Assembly (NCBI RefSeq): GCF_030163795.1
Contig: NZ_JASJOF010000002.1
Span: forward strand, 186,001 to 250,000
Direction of reading: 5' to 3'
DNA: 64,000 nt
DNA from: Roseicyclus marinus
Lineage (GTDB): Bacteria; Pseudomonadota; Alphaproteobacteria; Rhodobacterales; Rhodobacteraceae
Shown here: in pieces, positions 7,877 through 16,530 of the stretch
Position numbering within the stretch: the first letter of the stretch is position 1
Layout: each line of letters opens with the position of its first letter
The notes under the pieces: model-generated
Databases searched by the model: none
What the model was told of the DNA's origin: nothing
The model's input: the letters and a program-made list of their open reading frames with translations, nothing else
Translations under genes and position numbers: made by a program

Positions 7877-8860
7877 TCAGTTGCCCAGCGCAGCCTCGGT
7901 CACCGCATGGGTCCATGCGCCCATGGGTTCGGTGGTGATGACGGCATCGCCGCCTTCCAGAAGGGTGCGCACCGTGCGCTCGTAGCTTTCGACATCGAGC
8001 GTGCCATTGCCGCCTTCGACCAGAAGCGCAACCTCGCCCATCATGCGCAGTTGATGCTCTTCGGTCTGGGCGCCGGTCTCGTCATAGTCGAGCACGATCA
8101 TCGCAGCCTCGGTCGGGTTGGCTGCTGCCCATTCCCAGCCACGCATAGAGGCGCGGACAAAGCGGACCATCTTGTCGAAGAAGGCGGGATCCTCGAGGTT
8201 TTCCTCCAGCACCCAGATGCCGTCTTCCAGCGTGTCGACGCCGTAATCCGAATAGCGGAAGGTCACCAGTTCCTCGGGCGAGATGCCCGCATCGATGATC
8301 TGCCAGTATTCGTTGTAGGTCATGGTCGAGATGCAATCGGCCTGACGCTGCAGAAGCGGATCGACGTTGAAGCCCGCCTGCAACAGCGTGACGCCGCCTT
8401 CGGAGCCGTCGACCGGGATGCCCAGCTGGTTCATCCAGCCCATGAACGGGTATTCGTTGCCGAAGAACCAATGCGCGACCGTGTGGCCCGCAAGATCGGC
8501 GGGTTCCGCGATGCCCGCATCGGCCCAGCACGACAGCATCAGGCCCGACCGCACGAAGGGCTGGGCGATATTGACGACCGGCAGGCCGCGTTCACGTGCC
8601 GCCAGCGCCGAGGGCATCCAGTTCAGCATGGCATCCGCGCCGCCACCCGCCAGAACCTGCGGGGGTGCGATATCGGGGCCGCCCGGCAGGATCGTGACGT
8701 CGAGGTTCTCTTCCTCGTAATAGCCGTTCTCGAGCGCGACGTAGTAGCCCGCGAACTGCGATTGGGTCACCCATTGCAGTTGCAGCCGAACCTCGTCCTG
8801 TGCCTGCGCCGCGGTGGCCGCGAGGCCGAGGGCGATGGCCGGGATCAGTGTCTTTTTCAT
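7877..8860 (-). CDS. NMT1/THI5-like ABC substrate-binding protein, probably for a pyrimidine
   Basis: 327 residues with a Sec signal peptide (MKKTLIPAIALGLAATAAQA-QD). The mature protein begins EVRLQLQWVTQSQFAGYYVA, the hallmark of the THI5/NMT1 family, whose members bind hydroxymethylpyrimidine, thiamine precursors or other small heterocycles and sulfonates. Cysteines occur in LMLSCWADAG and RQADCISTMTYNEYW. It is the last gene of the long pyrimidine operon, after two permease genes, so uracil, thymine or dihydropyrimidines are the inferred ligands. The family alone would also allow a thiamine precursor. Confidence 0.82.
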   Translation of the reverse strand: MKKTLIPAIALGLAATAAQAQDEVRLQLQWVTQSQFAGYYVALENGYYEEENLDVTILPGGPDIAPPQVLAGGGADAMLNWMPSALAARERGLPVVNIAQPFVRSGLMLSCWADAGIAEPADLAGHTVAHWFFGNEYPFMGWMNQLGIPVDGSEGGVTLLQAGFNVDPLLQRQADCISTMTYNEYWQIIDAGISPEELVTFRYSDYGVDTLEDGIWVLEENLEDPAFFDKMVRFVRASMRGWEWAAANPTEAAMIVLDYDETGAQTEEHQLRMMGEVALLVEGGNGTLDVESYERTVRTLLEGGDAVITTEPMGAWTHAVTEAALGN

Positions 8861-8911
8861 GGTTTCAGTTCCTCCTGTTGGTCTTGCTGTTGGTTTTGGT
8901 CTTTGGTGCCG

Positions 8912-9829
8912 TCACCCTCGCCGTTGCGAGGGATGCCAGAATGTCAGCCGTTTCTCGATCAGGGCCACCAGCCCGTAAAAGCCCGAGCCCGCCAAGGCCG
9001 CTACTGCGATTTCCGCCCAGACCATGTCCATGGCAAGGCGTCCCATCTCGATCTTGATGCGGAAGCCCATCCCCACGGTGGGAGAGCCGAAAAATTCGGC
9101 AACGATGGCCCCGATCAGCGCAAGGGTCGTGCAGATCTTCAATCCGTTGAAGACGAAGGGCATGGCGGTCGGCAGGCGCAGTTTCACGAGCGTCTGGCCG
9201 TAGCTGGCCGCATAGGTCCGCATGAGATCGCGCTGCATGGCGTCGCTGGCCTTCAGCCCCTGCACGCAATTGACCAGCATCGGGAAGAAGACCATGGCGA
9301 CCACGACCGCCGATTTCGATTGCCAGCCGAAACCGAACCACATCACGAAAATGGGTGCTGTGCCGACGATGGGCAGGGCCGCGATGAAATTGCCGACCGG
9401 CAAAAGGCCCTTTTGCAAGAAGGGGGAGCGGTCGACGGCAAGTGCGGCAAGAAAGGCCGCGCCGCACCCCATGATATAGCCCGCCAGCGCGCCCTTGAGG
9501 ATCGTCTGCTGGAAATCGGCCCAGAGCGTCGGCGTCTCCGTCACCATGCGCGCCCAGATCGCCGATGGCGCGGGCAGGATGACGAAGGAAATGTCGTAAA
9601 GCTGCACCGCCATCTCCCAGAGCGCGAGCAGCGTCACCCCGAAGAGGAGCGGGACGAAAAAGCGCGCACCCCTGCCACGCGCCCGCTCTGCGAGGACCGC
9701 ATTGAGCGCCCACGCGCCGAACCAGACGGCCAGGATGAGTGCCAGCCTTGCGTCGGTCAGCGCCGCCAACGCGATCAACGCGGCACCGAGTGCAGGCAGA
9801 CCCCATTGGGGGATGGCGGAGGCTCTCAT
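8912..9829 (-). CDS. ABC transporter permease (SsuC/TauC type)
   Basis: 305 residues from the ATG at 9829, which overlaps the stop of the upstream permease gene as ATGA. About seven hydrophobic segments; the first is in ALGAALIALAALTDARLALI. The EAA-like coupling loop is DLMRTYAASYGQTLVKLRLP, followed by PFVFNGLKICTTLALIGAIV, typical of the nitrate/taurine/thiamine-precursor importer family. It pairs with the permease encoded just upstream to form a heterodimeric channel. Confidence 0.88.
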   Translation of the reverse strand: MRASAIPQWGLPALGAALIALAALTDARLALILAVWFGAWALNAVLAERARGRGARFFVPLLFGVTLLALWEMAVQLYDISFVILPAPSAIWARMVTETPTLWADFQQTILKGALAGYIMGCGAAFLAALAVDRSPFLQKGLLPVGNFIAALPIVGTAPIFVMWFGFGWQSKSAVVVAMVFFPMLVNCVQGLKASDAMQRDLMRTYAASYGQTLVKLRLPTAMPFVFNGLKICTTLALIGAIVAEFFGSPTVGMGFRIKIEMGRLAMDMVWAEIAVAALAGSGFYGLVALIEKRLTFWHPSQRRG

Positions 9830-10824
9830 GATCGCGCCCCCATCCGCTTGAGCACAATTTTTTCCAGCGCGCCGAGCAAGATCACAAGCGCCGCCGCACA
9901 GATGGCCGCCATGAAGAGCGCCGACCAGATCTGGATCGTCTGCCCGTAATAGCTGCCCGTCAAAAGCCGCGCACCAAGGCCGAACCGCGCCCCCGTGGGC
10001 AGTTCGGCGACAATCGTGCCGACCAGCGCGGCGGCGATCGACACCTTGAGCGAGGTGAAGAGGAAGGGCACCGAGGCCGGCAGCCGAAGTTTCCAGAAGG
10101 TCTGGCCCCGGCTTGCGGAATAGGTGCGCATCAGGTCGAGGTCGGTTGCCTGCGGGCTGCGCAGGCCAGCGACCATCCCGACGACGACGGGGAAAAAGCT
10201 GAGATAGGCCGAGATCAGCGCCTTGGGCACCAGAAGCTTGGTATCCTCGGATATCCAGCCTTGGGAGACGGCGTTGTTGAGGGCGGGAAGGTTCGACACC
10301 ACGACCACGATGATCGGCGCGATGGCGAGGATCGGGATGGTCTGGCTGGCGATGGCCCATGGCATGACGCTCATGTCCATGGCGCGCGAATGGGTGATGC
10401 CGATGGCCAGCAGGATGCCGAGAAAGCTGCCGATGCCAAAACCGAGGATCGTGGGCCAAAGCGTGTGATAGGCATGGAAGACGAGGTTGCGGGGGTTGCC
10501 CTGCATTTCACCGCGCCGTTCACGCATCACGGGCTCGCCCACGGTGGTGGACCATAACTCGTCGAACACCTGATGCGGCGTGGGCAGGACGGGCCGTTCC
10601 TGGTTCATCGCGTCGGACACGATCTCCATCACGGTCAACTGGACGCCGCGGCGCTCCGCCTCGTCCAGCGTCCAGGCGCGGTTCATCATCACGCTGGCGG
10701 CATACCAGATGGCGACGATGGCCAGAACGATGGTCAGGACAGGCAGGACGGTCGAAGACAGCGCCGCGATCCAGCCTGCCGCGCCCGACCTGTCATTGGC
10801 CCCATATGCGGTTGCGGCACTCAT
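9826..10824 (-). CDS. ABC transporter permease (SsuC/TauC type)
   Basis: 332 residues. A hydrophobic segment near residues 20-45 precedes a periplasmic stretch (TLDEAERRGVQLTVMEIVSD), then the core. The coupling loop DLMRTYSASRGQTFWKLRLP closely matches that of the downstream partner, indicating paralogous halves of one channel. It overlaps the next gene by 4 bp and follows the small DMT-like gene by 10 bp. Confidence 0.88.
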   Translation of the reverse strand: MSAATAYGANDRSGAAGWIAALSSTVLPVLTIVLAIVAIWYAASVMMNRAWTLDEAERRGVQLTVMEIVSDAMNQERPVLPTPHQVFDELWSTTVGEPVMRERRGEMQGNPRNLVFHAYHTLWPTILGFGIGSFLGILLAIGITHSRAMDMSVMPWAIASQTIPILAIAPIIVVVVSNLPALNNAVSQGWISEDTKLLVPKALISAYLSFFPVVVGMVAGLRSPQATDLDLMRTYSASRGQTFWKLRLPASVPFLFTSLKVSIAAALVGTIVAELPTGARFGLGARLLTGSYYGQTIQIWSALFMAAICAAALVILLGALEKIVLKRMGARS

Positions 10825-10834
10825 GCCGCCGCTC

Positions 10835-11167
10835 TCAGCCCGGGCGTGTCGGCCAGACGATCAGCGCCACCGCAACGACACCGAGGACAAGGCCCATGGA
10901 TTGCAGCATCCCCGGCCTTTCGCCGAACAGCACCATGCCGACACCCGCGGCCAGAACCAGTTGCAAGACCGCAGAGATCGAGATGGCTACTGCCATCCCC
11001 GTCTCGCGCATCAACCGGACCATGATGAGGTTGCCGATCGTGTAGAGCAGCAAGGCCCCGACCAGCAACGCAAGCTTGGGCGCGGCCACATAGCTCCGCA
11101 AGGCCGTGCTGCCGGTCAGGAAGACGACCATCGCCACGCCAAGCCAGGCGAAGAACCCTGCACTCAT
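10835..11167 (-). CDS. Small four-helix DMT/SMR-like membrane protein
   Basis: 110 residues with four predicted transmembrane helices: GFFAWLGVAMVVFLTGSTAL, LALLVGALLLYTIGNLIMV, MAVAISISAVLQLVLAAGVG and LQSMGLVLGVVAVALIVWP. The VLQLVLAAGVGMVLFGE(R) segment resembles the small multidrug resistance and EamA half-transporter fold. It lies inside the pyrimidine ABC operon between ATPase and permease genes. Possible roles are export of a pathway intermediate, a second uptake route, or an accessory subunit; none is established. Confidence 0.7.
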   Translation of the reverse strand: MSAGFFAWLGVAMVVFLTGSTALRSYVAAPKLALLVGALLLYTIGNLIMVRLMRETGMAVAISISAVLQLVLAAGVGMVLFGERPGMLQSMGLVLGVVAVALIVWPTRPG

Positions 11168-11253
11168 CCATCGCGCCTTTCGAAACGATCACGATGGCTT
11201 GTGCGCCGACACGACGGCCCGCGCGCGCCGGATTGCGACCTGCGGATGCGTCG

Positions 11254-12075
11254 TTAATCGTCATAGGCATGCCCCGCTCGCAGCCCTTCGCGGACACGAT
11301 GGGCGATTGCCAGGAATTCGGGAGTGTCGCGGATGTCGAGCGGCCGCTCGCGCGGCAGGTCGCTTTCGATCACATCGGTGATGCGCCCCGGACGCGGCGA
11401 CATGACGACGATCTTGGTCGACAAATAGACCGCCTCGGGGATCGAATGGGTGACGAAGCCGATGGTCTTTTCGGTGCGCGCCCAGAGCTTCAGAAGCTGT
11501 TCGTTCAGGTGATCGCGCACGATCTCGTCGAGCGCGCCGAAGGGTTCGTCCATCAGGAGGATATCGGCATCGAAGGCCAGCGCGCGGGCGATGGAGGCGC
11601 GCTGCTGCATGCCCCCCGAGAGCTGCCATGGAAATTTCTTGCCGAACCCTTCAAGATCAACAAGTCGCAGAACATTCCTCACGCGTTTTTCCTGCTCGGC
11701 GCGGTCAAAGCCCATGATCTCGAGCGGCAGGGCGACGTTCTTTTCGATGGTCCGCCACGGGTAAAGGCCCGCGGCCTGAAAGACATAGCCATAGGCGCGC
11801 TTGAGCCGCGCCTCTTCGGGCGTCATGCCGTTGACGGTGATGGTGCCGCCTGTGGGCTGTTCGAGCGCCGCGATCACGCGCAGAAAGGTGGTCTTGCCGC
11901 AGCCCGAGGGACCGATGAAGCTGACGAAATCCCCCTTGTCGATGGTGAGGGACACATCGCGCAGCGCCTGCACCGGCCCATCGGCAGTCTGGAACACAAG
12001 ATCGAGGTTTTTTGCCGCAATCACGGGGCTTTGCGGGGCGGTATTCATCTCGATCGCGCGGGCGGCTTCGGCCAT
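11254..12075 (-). CDS. ABC transporter ATP-binding protein (SsuB/TauB type)
   Basis: 273 residues from the ATG at 12075, which overlaps the upstream TGA by one base (TGATG); a GTG codon earlier is also possible. Walker A GPSGCGKTTF is at about 55-64, the signature is LSGGMQQRASIARAL, Walker B is ILLMDEPFGALDEI, and the switch histidine is in FVTHSIPEAVYL. These are typical of the ATPase partner of THI5/SsuA-type binding proteins. It is translationally coupled to the hydantoinase gene, which ties transport to pyrimidine degradation. Confidence 0.92.
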   Translation of the reverse strand: MAEAARAIEMNTAPQSPVIAAKNLDLVFQTADGPVQALRDVSLTIDKGDFVSFIGPSGCGKTTFLRVIAALEQPTGGTITVNGMTPEEARLKRAYGYVFQAAGLYPWRTIEKNVALPLEIMGFDRAEQEKRVRNVLRLVDLEGFGKKFPWQLSGGMQQRASIARALAFDADILLMDEPFGALDEIVRDHLNEQLLKLWARTEKTIGFVTHSIPEAVYLSTKIVVMSPRPGRITDVIESDLPRERPLDIRDTPEFLAIAHRVREGLRAGHAYDD

Positions 12076-13532
12076 CACACCCCCGTTGCCGGAATGCCCG
12101 ACCGCTCGACAGGCCGGGGTGCGGTCAGCTCTTTCCAGGTCGACAAGGCGCGGTTGACCGTGCCGTTGCCGGGACGCTTCACGAATTGCCCATGCCCTTC
12201 TTGTGTGCGGATTTCGCCGTCATGGACGGCAACATGTCCGCGCGTGAGGGTGAAGCGCGGCAGGCCCTTGACCTTGTGCCCTTCGAAGACGTTGTAATCG
12301 ATGGCAGATTGCTGGGCGCTGGCGGTGATGGTCTTTTCCTTGGTCGGGTCCCAGACCACGATATCGGCATCTGCCCCCACAAGGATCGCACCCTTTTTCG
12401 GATAGCAATTCAAGACCTTGGCGATGTTCGTTGATGTGACGGCGACGAATTCGTTGGGGGTAAGCCGCCCGGTCGCAACGCCATGGGTCCAAAGCATCGG
12501 CATCCGGTCCTCGAGCCCGCCGGTGCCATTGGGGATTTTCGAAAAATCGCCGATGCCATAACGCTTCTGCTCGGTGGTGAAGGCGCAATGATCGGTCGCC
12601 ACGACAGAGAGCGACCCCGACATGAGGCCCGCCCAGAGACTGTCTTGATGTTTCTTGTTGCGGAAGGGCGGCGACATGACGCGGCGGGCGGCATGGTCCC
12701 AATCGGGATGGAAATATTCGCTTTCATCCAGCGTCAGGTGCTGGATCAAGGGCTCGCCCCAGACACGTTTGCCCAAGGATCGCGCGCGCCGGATCGCCTC
12801 ATGCGCGTCCTCCGACGAGACATGGACGACGTAGAGCGGAACACCGGTCATGTCGGCGATCATGATGGCGCGGTTCGTCGCCTCCCCCTCGACCTGCGCG
12901 GGGCGGGAATAGGCGTGGGCCTCGGGGCCGCTGTTGCCCTCGGCCAGCAGCTTTGCGGTCAGTTCGGCCACCACGTCGCCATTCTCGGCATGGACCATAG
13001 CGATCCCGCCCAATTCCGCCAGACGGCTGAAGGAGGCGTACATCTCATCGTCATTGACCATGAGCGCGCCCTTGTAGGCCATGAAATGCTTGAACGTGTT
13101 GATGCCGCGATCCTCGATCACGGGCTTCATCTCGTTGAAGACCTGCTCGCCCCACCATGTCACGGCCATATGGTAGGAATAATCGCAATTGGCGCGGCCC
13201 GCCTTGTTGTCCCACATCTGGAGCGCGTCGAGCAGCCCCTGACCCGGCGAGGGCAGCGCGAAATCGACAACCATGGTGGTGCCGCCCGAAAGGGCCGCGC
13301 GCGTACCGCTTTCGAAATCATCGGCGGAATAGGTGCCCATGAAGGGCATTTCGAGATGGGTATGGGGGTCGATCCCGCCGGGCATCACATAGCAGCCGGT
13401 TGCATCGAGCACCGTGTCGCCCGAAAGGTTGGGGCCGATCTCGGTGATGCGGCCGCCCTCGACCCGGACATCGGCGGTATAGGTCAGATCGGCGGTAACG
13501 ATGGTGCCGCCCTTGATAACCGTGCTGCTCAT
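12075..13532 (-). CDS. hydA: Dihydropyrimidinase (hydantoinase)
   Basis: 485 residues. It opens the dihydropyrimidine ring: dihydrouracil to N-carbamoyl-beta-alanine, dihydrothymine to the methyl analogue. The binuclear zinc site is intact: H57 and H59 in DPHTH, carboxylated lysine K154 in FMAYKG, H181 in MVHAENGD, H237 in YVVHVSSED and D314 in ATDHC. Spacing matches D-hydantoinase/dihydropyrimidinase, not allantoinase. Start ATG at 13532. The gene neighbours (amidohydrolase, PreTA, aminotransferase) support the uracil pathway over a general hydantoin role. Confidence 0.93.
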   Translation of the reverse strand: MSSTVIKGGTIVTADLTYTADVRVEGGRITEIGPNLSGDTVLDATGCYVMPGGIDPHTHLEMPFMGTYSADDFESGTRAALSGGTTMVVDFALPSPGQGLLDALQMWDNKAGRANCDYSYHMAVTWWGEQVFNEMKPVIEDRGINTFKHFMAYKGALMVNDDEMYASFSRLAELGGIAMVHAENGDVVAELTAKLLAEGNSGPEAHAYSRPAQVEGEATNRAIMIADMTGVPLYVVHVSSEDAHEAIRRARSLGKRVWGEPLIQHLTLDESEYFHPDWDHAARRVMSPPFRNKKHQDSLWAGLMSGSLSVVATDHCAFTTEQKRYGIGDFSKIPNGTGGLEDRMPMLWTHGVATGRLTPNEFVAVTSTNIAKVLNCYPKKGAILVGADADIVVWDPTKEKTITASAQQSAIDYNVFEGHKVKGLPRFTLTRGHVAVHDGEIRTQEGHGQFVKRPGNGTVNRALSTWKELTAPRPVERSGIPATGV

Positions 13533-13558
13533 CCGTGGTTCCCCCGTGTTGCGTGGTC

Positions 13559-13816
13559 TCAGGTTGTGGGCGTCCGGACGCAGATCATCCGGTTGTCGCG
13601 CGTCATCAGCGGCAGGAAGGTCGTTTCGACCCGACCCTCGTAGCGATACCAATAGCAGCCGTCGCTTTCGATGCGGACCTGCGCAAGGTTCTGGCCCGGT
13701 GCTGCCAGCGCCCGTACCTCTTCGCTCAATTCCTCGGTCTGACCTTCGGGCGTGGTCGTGGCACAGGCCGACAAAACAAGAATTCCGGCCAGACCGGCAA
13801 GGCGCATCAGGGTCAT
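13559..13816 (-). CDS. Small lipoprotein inside the pyrimidine operon
   Basis: 85 residues with a lipoprotein signal (MRLAGLAGILVLSAC lipobox, lipidated cysteine about residue 18 from the ATG at 13816). The mature part is short and acidic at first (EGQTEELSEEVRALAA), then contains a paired aromatic region GCYWYRYEGRVETTFLPLM and ends with a second cysteine. It overlaps the amidohydrolase stop by 4 bp (ATGA). Its function is unknown. A start at 13807 would also give a lipoprotein. Confidence 0.7.
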   Translation of the reverse strand: MTLMRLAGLAGILVLSACATTTPEGQTEELSEEVRALAAPGQNLAQVRIESDGCYWYRYEGRVETTFLPLMTRDNRMICVRTPTT

Positions 13817-15063
13817 TCTACTATCTCCGCGGTGTCCACGACGGCGTGGAACAAGACGTTGCAGCCGGCGGCGGCCCATTCGGGGCTGATCTCCTCGGCC
13901 TCGTTATGGGACAGCCCGTCGACACAAGGGCACATGACCATCGCCGTGGGGGCCACGTCGTTGATCCAGCAGGCATCGTGCCCCGCGCCGGAAACGATGT
14001 CCATGTGGGAATATCCAAGCCGCACGGCCGCTTGGCGGATCGCGTTCACGCACCCCTCGTCAAAGGCGGGCGGATCGAATTGGCCCACGATCTGCGCCTC
14101 GAAACTGACGCCGATCCCCTCGCAAAGCGCGGGCGCACGTTCCATGAACTCCGCGACCATGGCGTTGAGCTTGGGCAGGATGTGGGTCCGCATGTCGACG
14201 GTGAAGACGACCTTGCCGGGGATGATGTTGCGGCTGTTGGGGTAGACGTCGATCTGCCCGATGGCGCCCACGGCATTGGGCTGGTTCTTCATTGCGATCT
14301 CGTGGACAAGCTCGGTCACCAGCGCGAGGCCCCTGCCCGCATTCTTGCGCATGTGCATCGGCGTGGAGCCCGTGTGGCTTTCCTTGCCCGTCACCGTGCA
14401 TTCGATCCAGCGCAGGCCCTGCCCATGGGTGACGACGCCGATATCCTTGCCCTCGGCCTCGAGGATCGGACCCTGTTCGATATGCAACTCGAACATGGCG
14501 TGCATCTTGCGGTCACCGACCTTTTCGTCGCCCTTCCAGCCGATCCGTTCCAGTTCGTCGCCGAAACGCTTGCCCTTGGCGTCCACCCGGTCATAGGCCC
14601 AGTCAAGGTTATGGCGGCCCGCAAAAACGCCCGAGGCGAGCATGGCCGGCGCGAACCGCGTGCCTTCCTCGTTCGTCCAGTTCACGACGACAATGGGATG
14701 TTTCGTCTTGATGTTCAGATCGTTGAGAGTGCGGATCACTTCGAGGCCGCCCAGAACGCCCAGCACCCCATCATACTTGCCGCCCGTGGGCTGCGTATCG
14801 AGGTGGGACCCGACATAGACCGGCAGCGCGTCGGGATCGGTGCCTTCACGGCGGGCGAACATGTTGCCCATCTCGTCAAGACCCATGGTGCAACCCGCCG
14901 CCTCGCACCAGGACTGGAACAGCGCGCGGCCGCGGGCATCCTCGTCGGTCAGGGTCTGGCGGTTGTTGCCGCCCGCCACACCCGGCCCGATCTTGGCCAT
15001 TTCCATCAACGAATCCCACAGCCGCTCGCCGTCGATCCTCATGTTCTCGGCTGGTGCCGGCAT
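13813..15063 (-). CDS. hyuC: N-carbamoyl-beta-alanine amidohydrolase (M20 family Zn hydrolase)
   Basis: 416 residues. It hydrolyses N-carbamoyl-beta-alanine to beta-alanine, ammonia and CO2 (third step of reductive pyrimidine catabolism). The metal ligands of the family are visible: SHLDTQPTGGKYDG (His and Asp), NEEGTRFAP (Glu), FELHIEQGP (His) and GLSHNEAEE (His near the C-terminus). GKESHTGSTPM marks the dimerisation and substrate region. By sequence alone it could be an allantoate or N-carbamoyl-amino-acid amidohydrolase; the neighbours favour the pyrimidine role. It follows the aminotransferase gene by 37 bp. Confidence 0.9.
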   Translation of the reverse strand: MPAPAENMRIDGERLWDSLMEMAKIGPGVAGGNNRQTLTDEDARGRALFQSWCEAAGCTMGLDEMGNMFARREGTDPDALPVYVGSHLDTQPTGGKYDGVLGVLGGLEVIRTLNDLNIKTKHPIVVVNWTNEEGTRFAPAMLASGVFAGRHNLDWAYDRVDAKGKRFGDELERIGWKGDEKVGDRKMHAMFELHIEQGPILEAEGKDIGVVTHGQGLRWIECTVTGKESHTGSTPMHMRKNAGRGLALVTELVHEIAMKNQPNAVGAIGQIDVYPNSRNIIPGKVVFTVDMRTHILPKLNAMVAEFMERAPALCEGIGVSFEAQIVGQFDPPAFDEGCVNAIRQAAVRLGYSHMDIVSGAGHDACWINDVAPTAMVMCPCVDGLSHNEAEEISPEWAAAGCNVLFHAVVDTAEIVE

Positions 15064-15100
15064 GACTTCACCTTCCCTATCAGCGTCTTGGCAGCCGTTC

Positions 15101-16432
15101 TCAATGCAGCCGCTGCAAGATGTCCCTCAGCGTCCCCACCAGCGTATCGATATGCGCCTTTTCGATGATCAACGGCGGCGACATGGCGATGATGTCGCCC
15201 GTGGTCCGGATCAGCACGCCCTTGTCATAGGCCTCCAGAAACGCGCTGAAGGCGCGCTTGGTCGGCTCTCCCGCGATGGGTTCCAGTTCGATCCCCGCAA
15301 TCAGGCCCATGTTGCGGATGTCGATGACATGCGGGCAATCGCGCAAGGAATGCACCGCCTCTTCCCAATAGGGCGCCATCTCGGCGGCGCGTTCGAACAG
15401 GCCTTCCTCCTTGTAGGTTTCCAGCGTCGCAAGGCCAGCGGCCGAGGCGATCGGATTGCCCGAATAGGTGTAGCCATGGAACAGCTCGATCAGATGCTCG
15501 GGCCCCTGCATGAAGGCGTCGTGGATCTCCTTGGTCGCCAGCACCGCGCCCATCGGGATGACGCCGTTGGTCAGGCCCTTGGCACAGGTGATCATGTCGG
15601 GCATCACCCCGAAATGATCGGCGGCAAAGGGGCTGCCCAGACGGCCGAACCCGGTGATGACCTCGTCAAAGATCAACAAGATGCCGTGCTTGGTGCAGAT
15701 GGAACGCAGCTTTTCCAGATAACCCTTGGGTGGCATCAGAACGCCGGTCGAGCCTGCCATGGGTTCCACGATCACGGCCGCAATGGTCTCTGGCCCGTGC
15801 AGCGCCACGATGCGCTCCAACTCATCGGCCAGATGCGCGCCATGTTCCGGCTGGCCGCGCGAAAACGCGTTCTGCGCTGGCAGGTGGGTGTGCGGCAGGT
15901 GGTCGACGCCGGTCATCAGCGTGCCGAAGAACTTGCGGTTGTTGACGATCCCGCCCACGGAAATACCGCCGAAGCCCACGCCGTGATAGCCGCGTTCGCG
16001 CCCGATCAGGCGCGTCCGCGTGCCTTGGCCGATAGCGCGCTGATAGGCGATGGCGATCTTCAGCGCGGTATCGACGGCCTCCGAGCCGGAATTGGTGAAG
16101 AACACATGTTCGAAGGGCTGGGGCGCCAGATCGCGCAGCCGGTTGGCGAGTTCGAACGCCTTGGGATGGCCCATCTGGAACGCGGGCGCGTAATCCAGTT
16201 CGCCGGCCTGCTGGCGGATCGCCTCGACGATCTTGGGGCGGTTGTGACCCGCGTTGCAGCACCAAAGGCCTGCGGTCCCGTCCAGCACCTCGCGCCCGTC
16301 GGCGGTCTTGTAGTGCATCCGGTCCGCGCTCACGAACATCCGCGGCGTCTTCTTGAACTGCCGGTTCGCGGTAAAGGGCATCCAGAATGCGGACAGATCG
16401 TTGGGCACCGGGTTGGAACGGTCGAGCGCCAT
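15101..16432 (-). CDS. Class III aminotransferase, probably beta-alanine:pyruvate (omega-amino acid) type
   Basis: 443 residues. PLP-dependent; the Schiff-base lysine is K285 in CAKGLTNGVIPMG, and LLIFDEVITGFGRLG carries the PLP-contacting Asp. The N-terminal FWMPFTANRQFKKTPRMF and the GLWCCNAGHN motif are typical of omega-amino acid:pyruvate transaminases. In context it would turn beta-alanine into malonate semialdehyde. First gene of the operon downstream of the RutR-type palindrome, with its start 83 bp from that site. Confidence 0.9.
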   Translation of the reverse strand: MALDRSNPVPNDLSAFWMPFTANRQFKKTPRMFVSADRMHYKTADGREVLDGTAGLWCCNAGHNRPKIVEAIRQQAGELDYAPAFQMGHPKAFELANRLRDLAPQPFEHVFFTNSGSEAVDTALKIAIAYQRAIGQGTRTRLIGRERGYHGVGFGGISVGGIVNNRKFFGTLMTGVDHLPHTHLPAQNAFSRGQPEHGAHLADELERIVALHGPETIAAVIVEPMAGSTGVLMPPKGYLEKLRSICTKHGILLIFDEVITGFGRLGSPFAADHFGVMPDMITCAKGLTNGVIPMGAVLATKEIHDAFMQGPEHLIELFHGYTYSGNPIASAAGLATLETYKEEGLFERAAEMAPYWEEAVHSLRDCPHVIDIRNMGLIAGIELEPIAGEPTKRAFSAFLEAYDKGVLIRTTGDIIAMSPPLIIEKAHIDTLVGTLRDILQRLH

Positions 16433-16489
16433 GGCGGCTTTCCCTGTCTTGCGCCCCCGGTCGCGCGCCGCCGGAGGCTTGGATTGGTA

Positions 16490-16505
16490 TCGACCAGAGG
16501 GTCAA
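16490..16505. promoter_or_regulatory. Second, imperfect RutR-like site
   Basis: TCGACCAGAGGGTCAA matches TTGACCA-nn-TGGTCAA at 12 of 14 fixed positions. It lies 25 bp (centre to centre) from the perfect site, on the aminotransferase side. The close pair could allow cooperative binding or control of the minus-strand promoter. Confidence 0.5.
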
Positions 16506-16514
16506 GGTCGTGTT

Positions 16515-16530
16515 TTGACCAAATGGTCAA
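16515..16530. promoter_or_regulatory. RutR-type operator (perfect palindrome)
   Basis: TTGACCA-AA-TGGTCAA is identical at all fixed positions to the published consensus bound by E. coli RutR, the uracil-sensing TetR-family regulator. It lies in the divergent gap between the aminotransferase operon (start 16432) and the rutR-like gene (start 16702), so it could control both. An extra TGGTCAA half-site lies at 16604-16610. Confidence 0.85.

Noticed and set aside
12075-13532. Allantoinase
   Set aside because: Active-site spacing and the neighbouring PreTA and aminotransferase genes fit dihydropyrimidinase.
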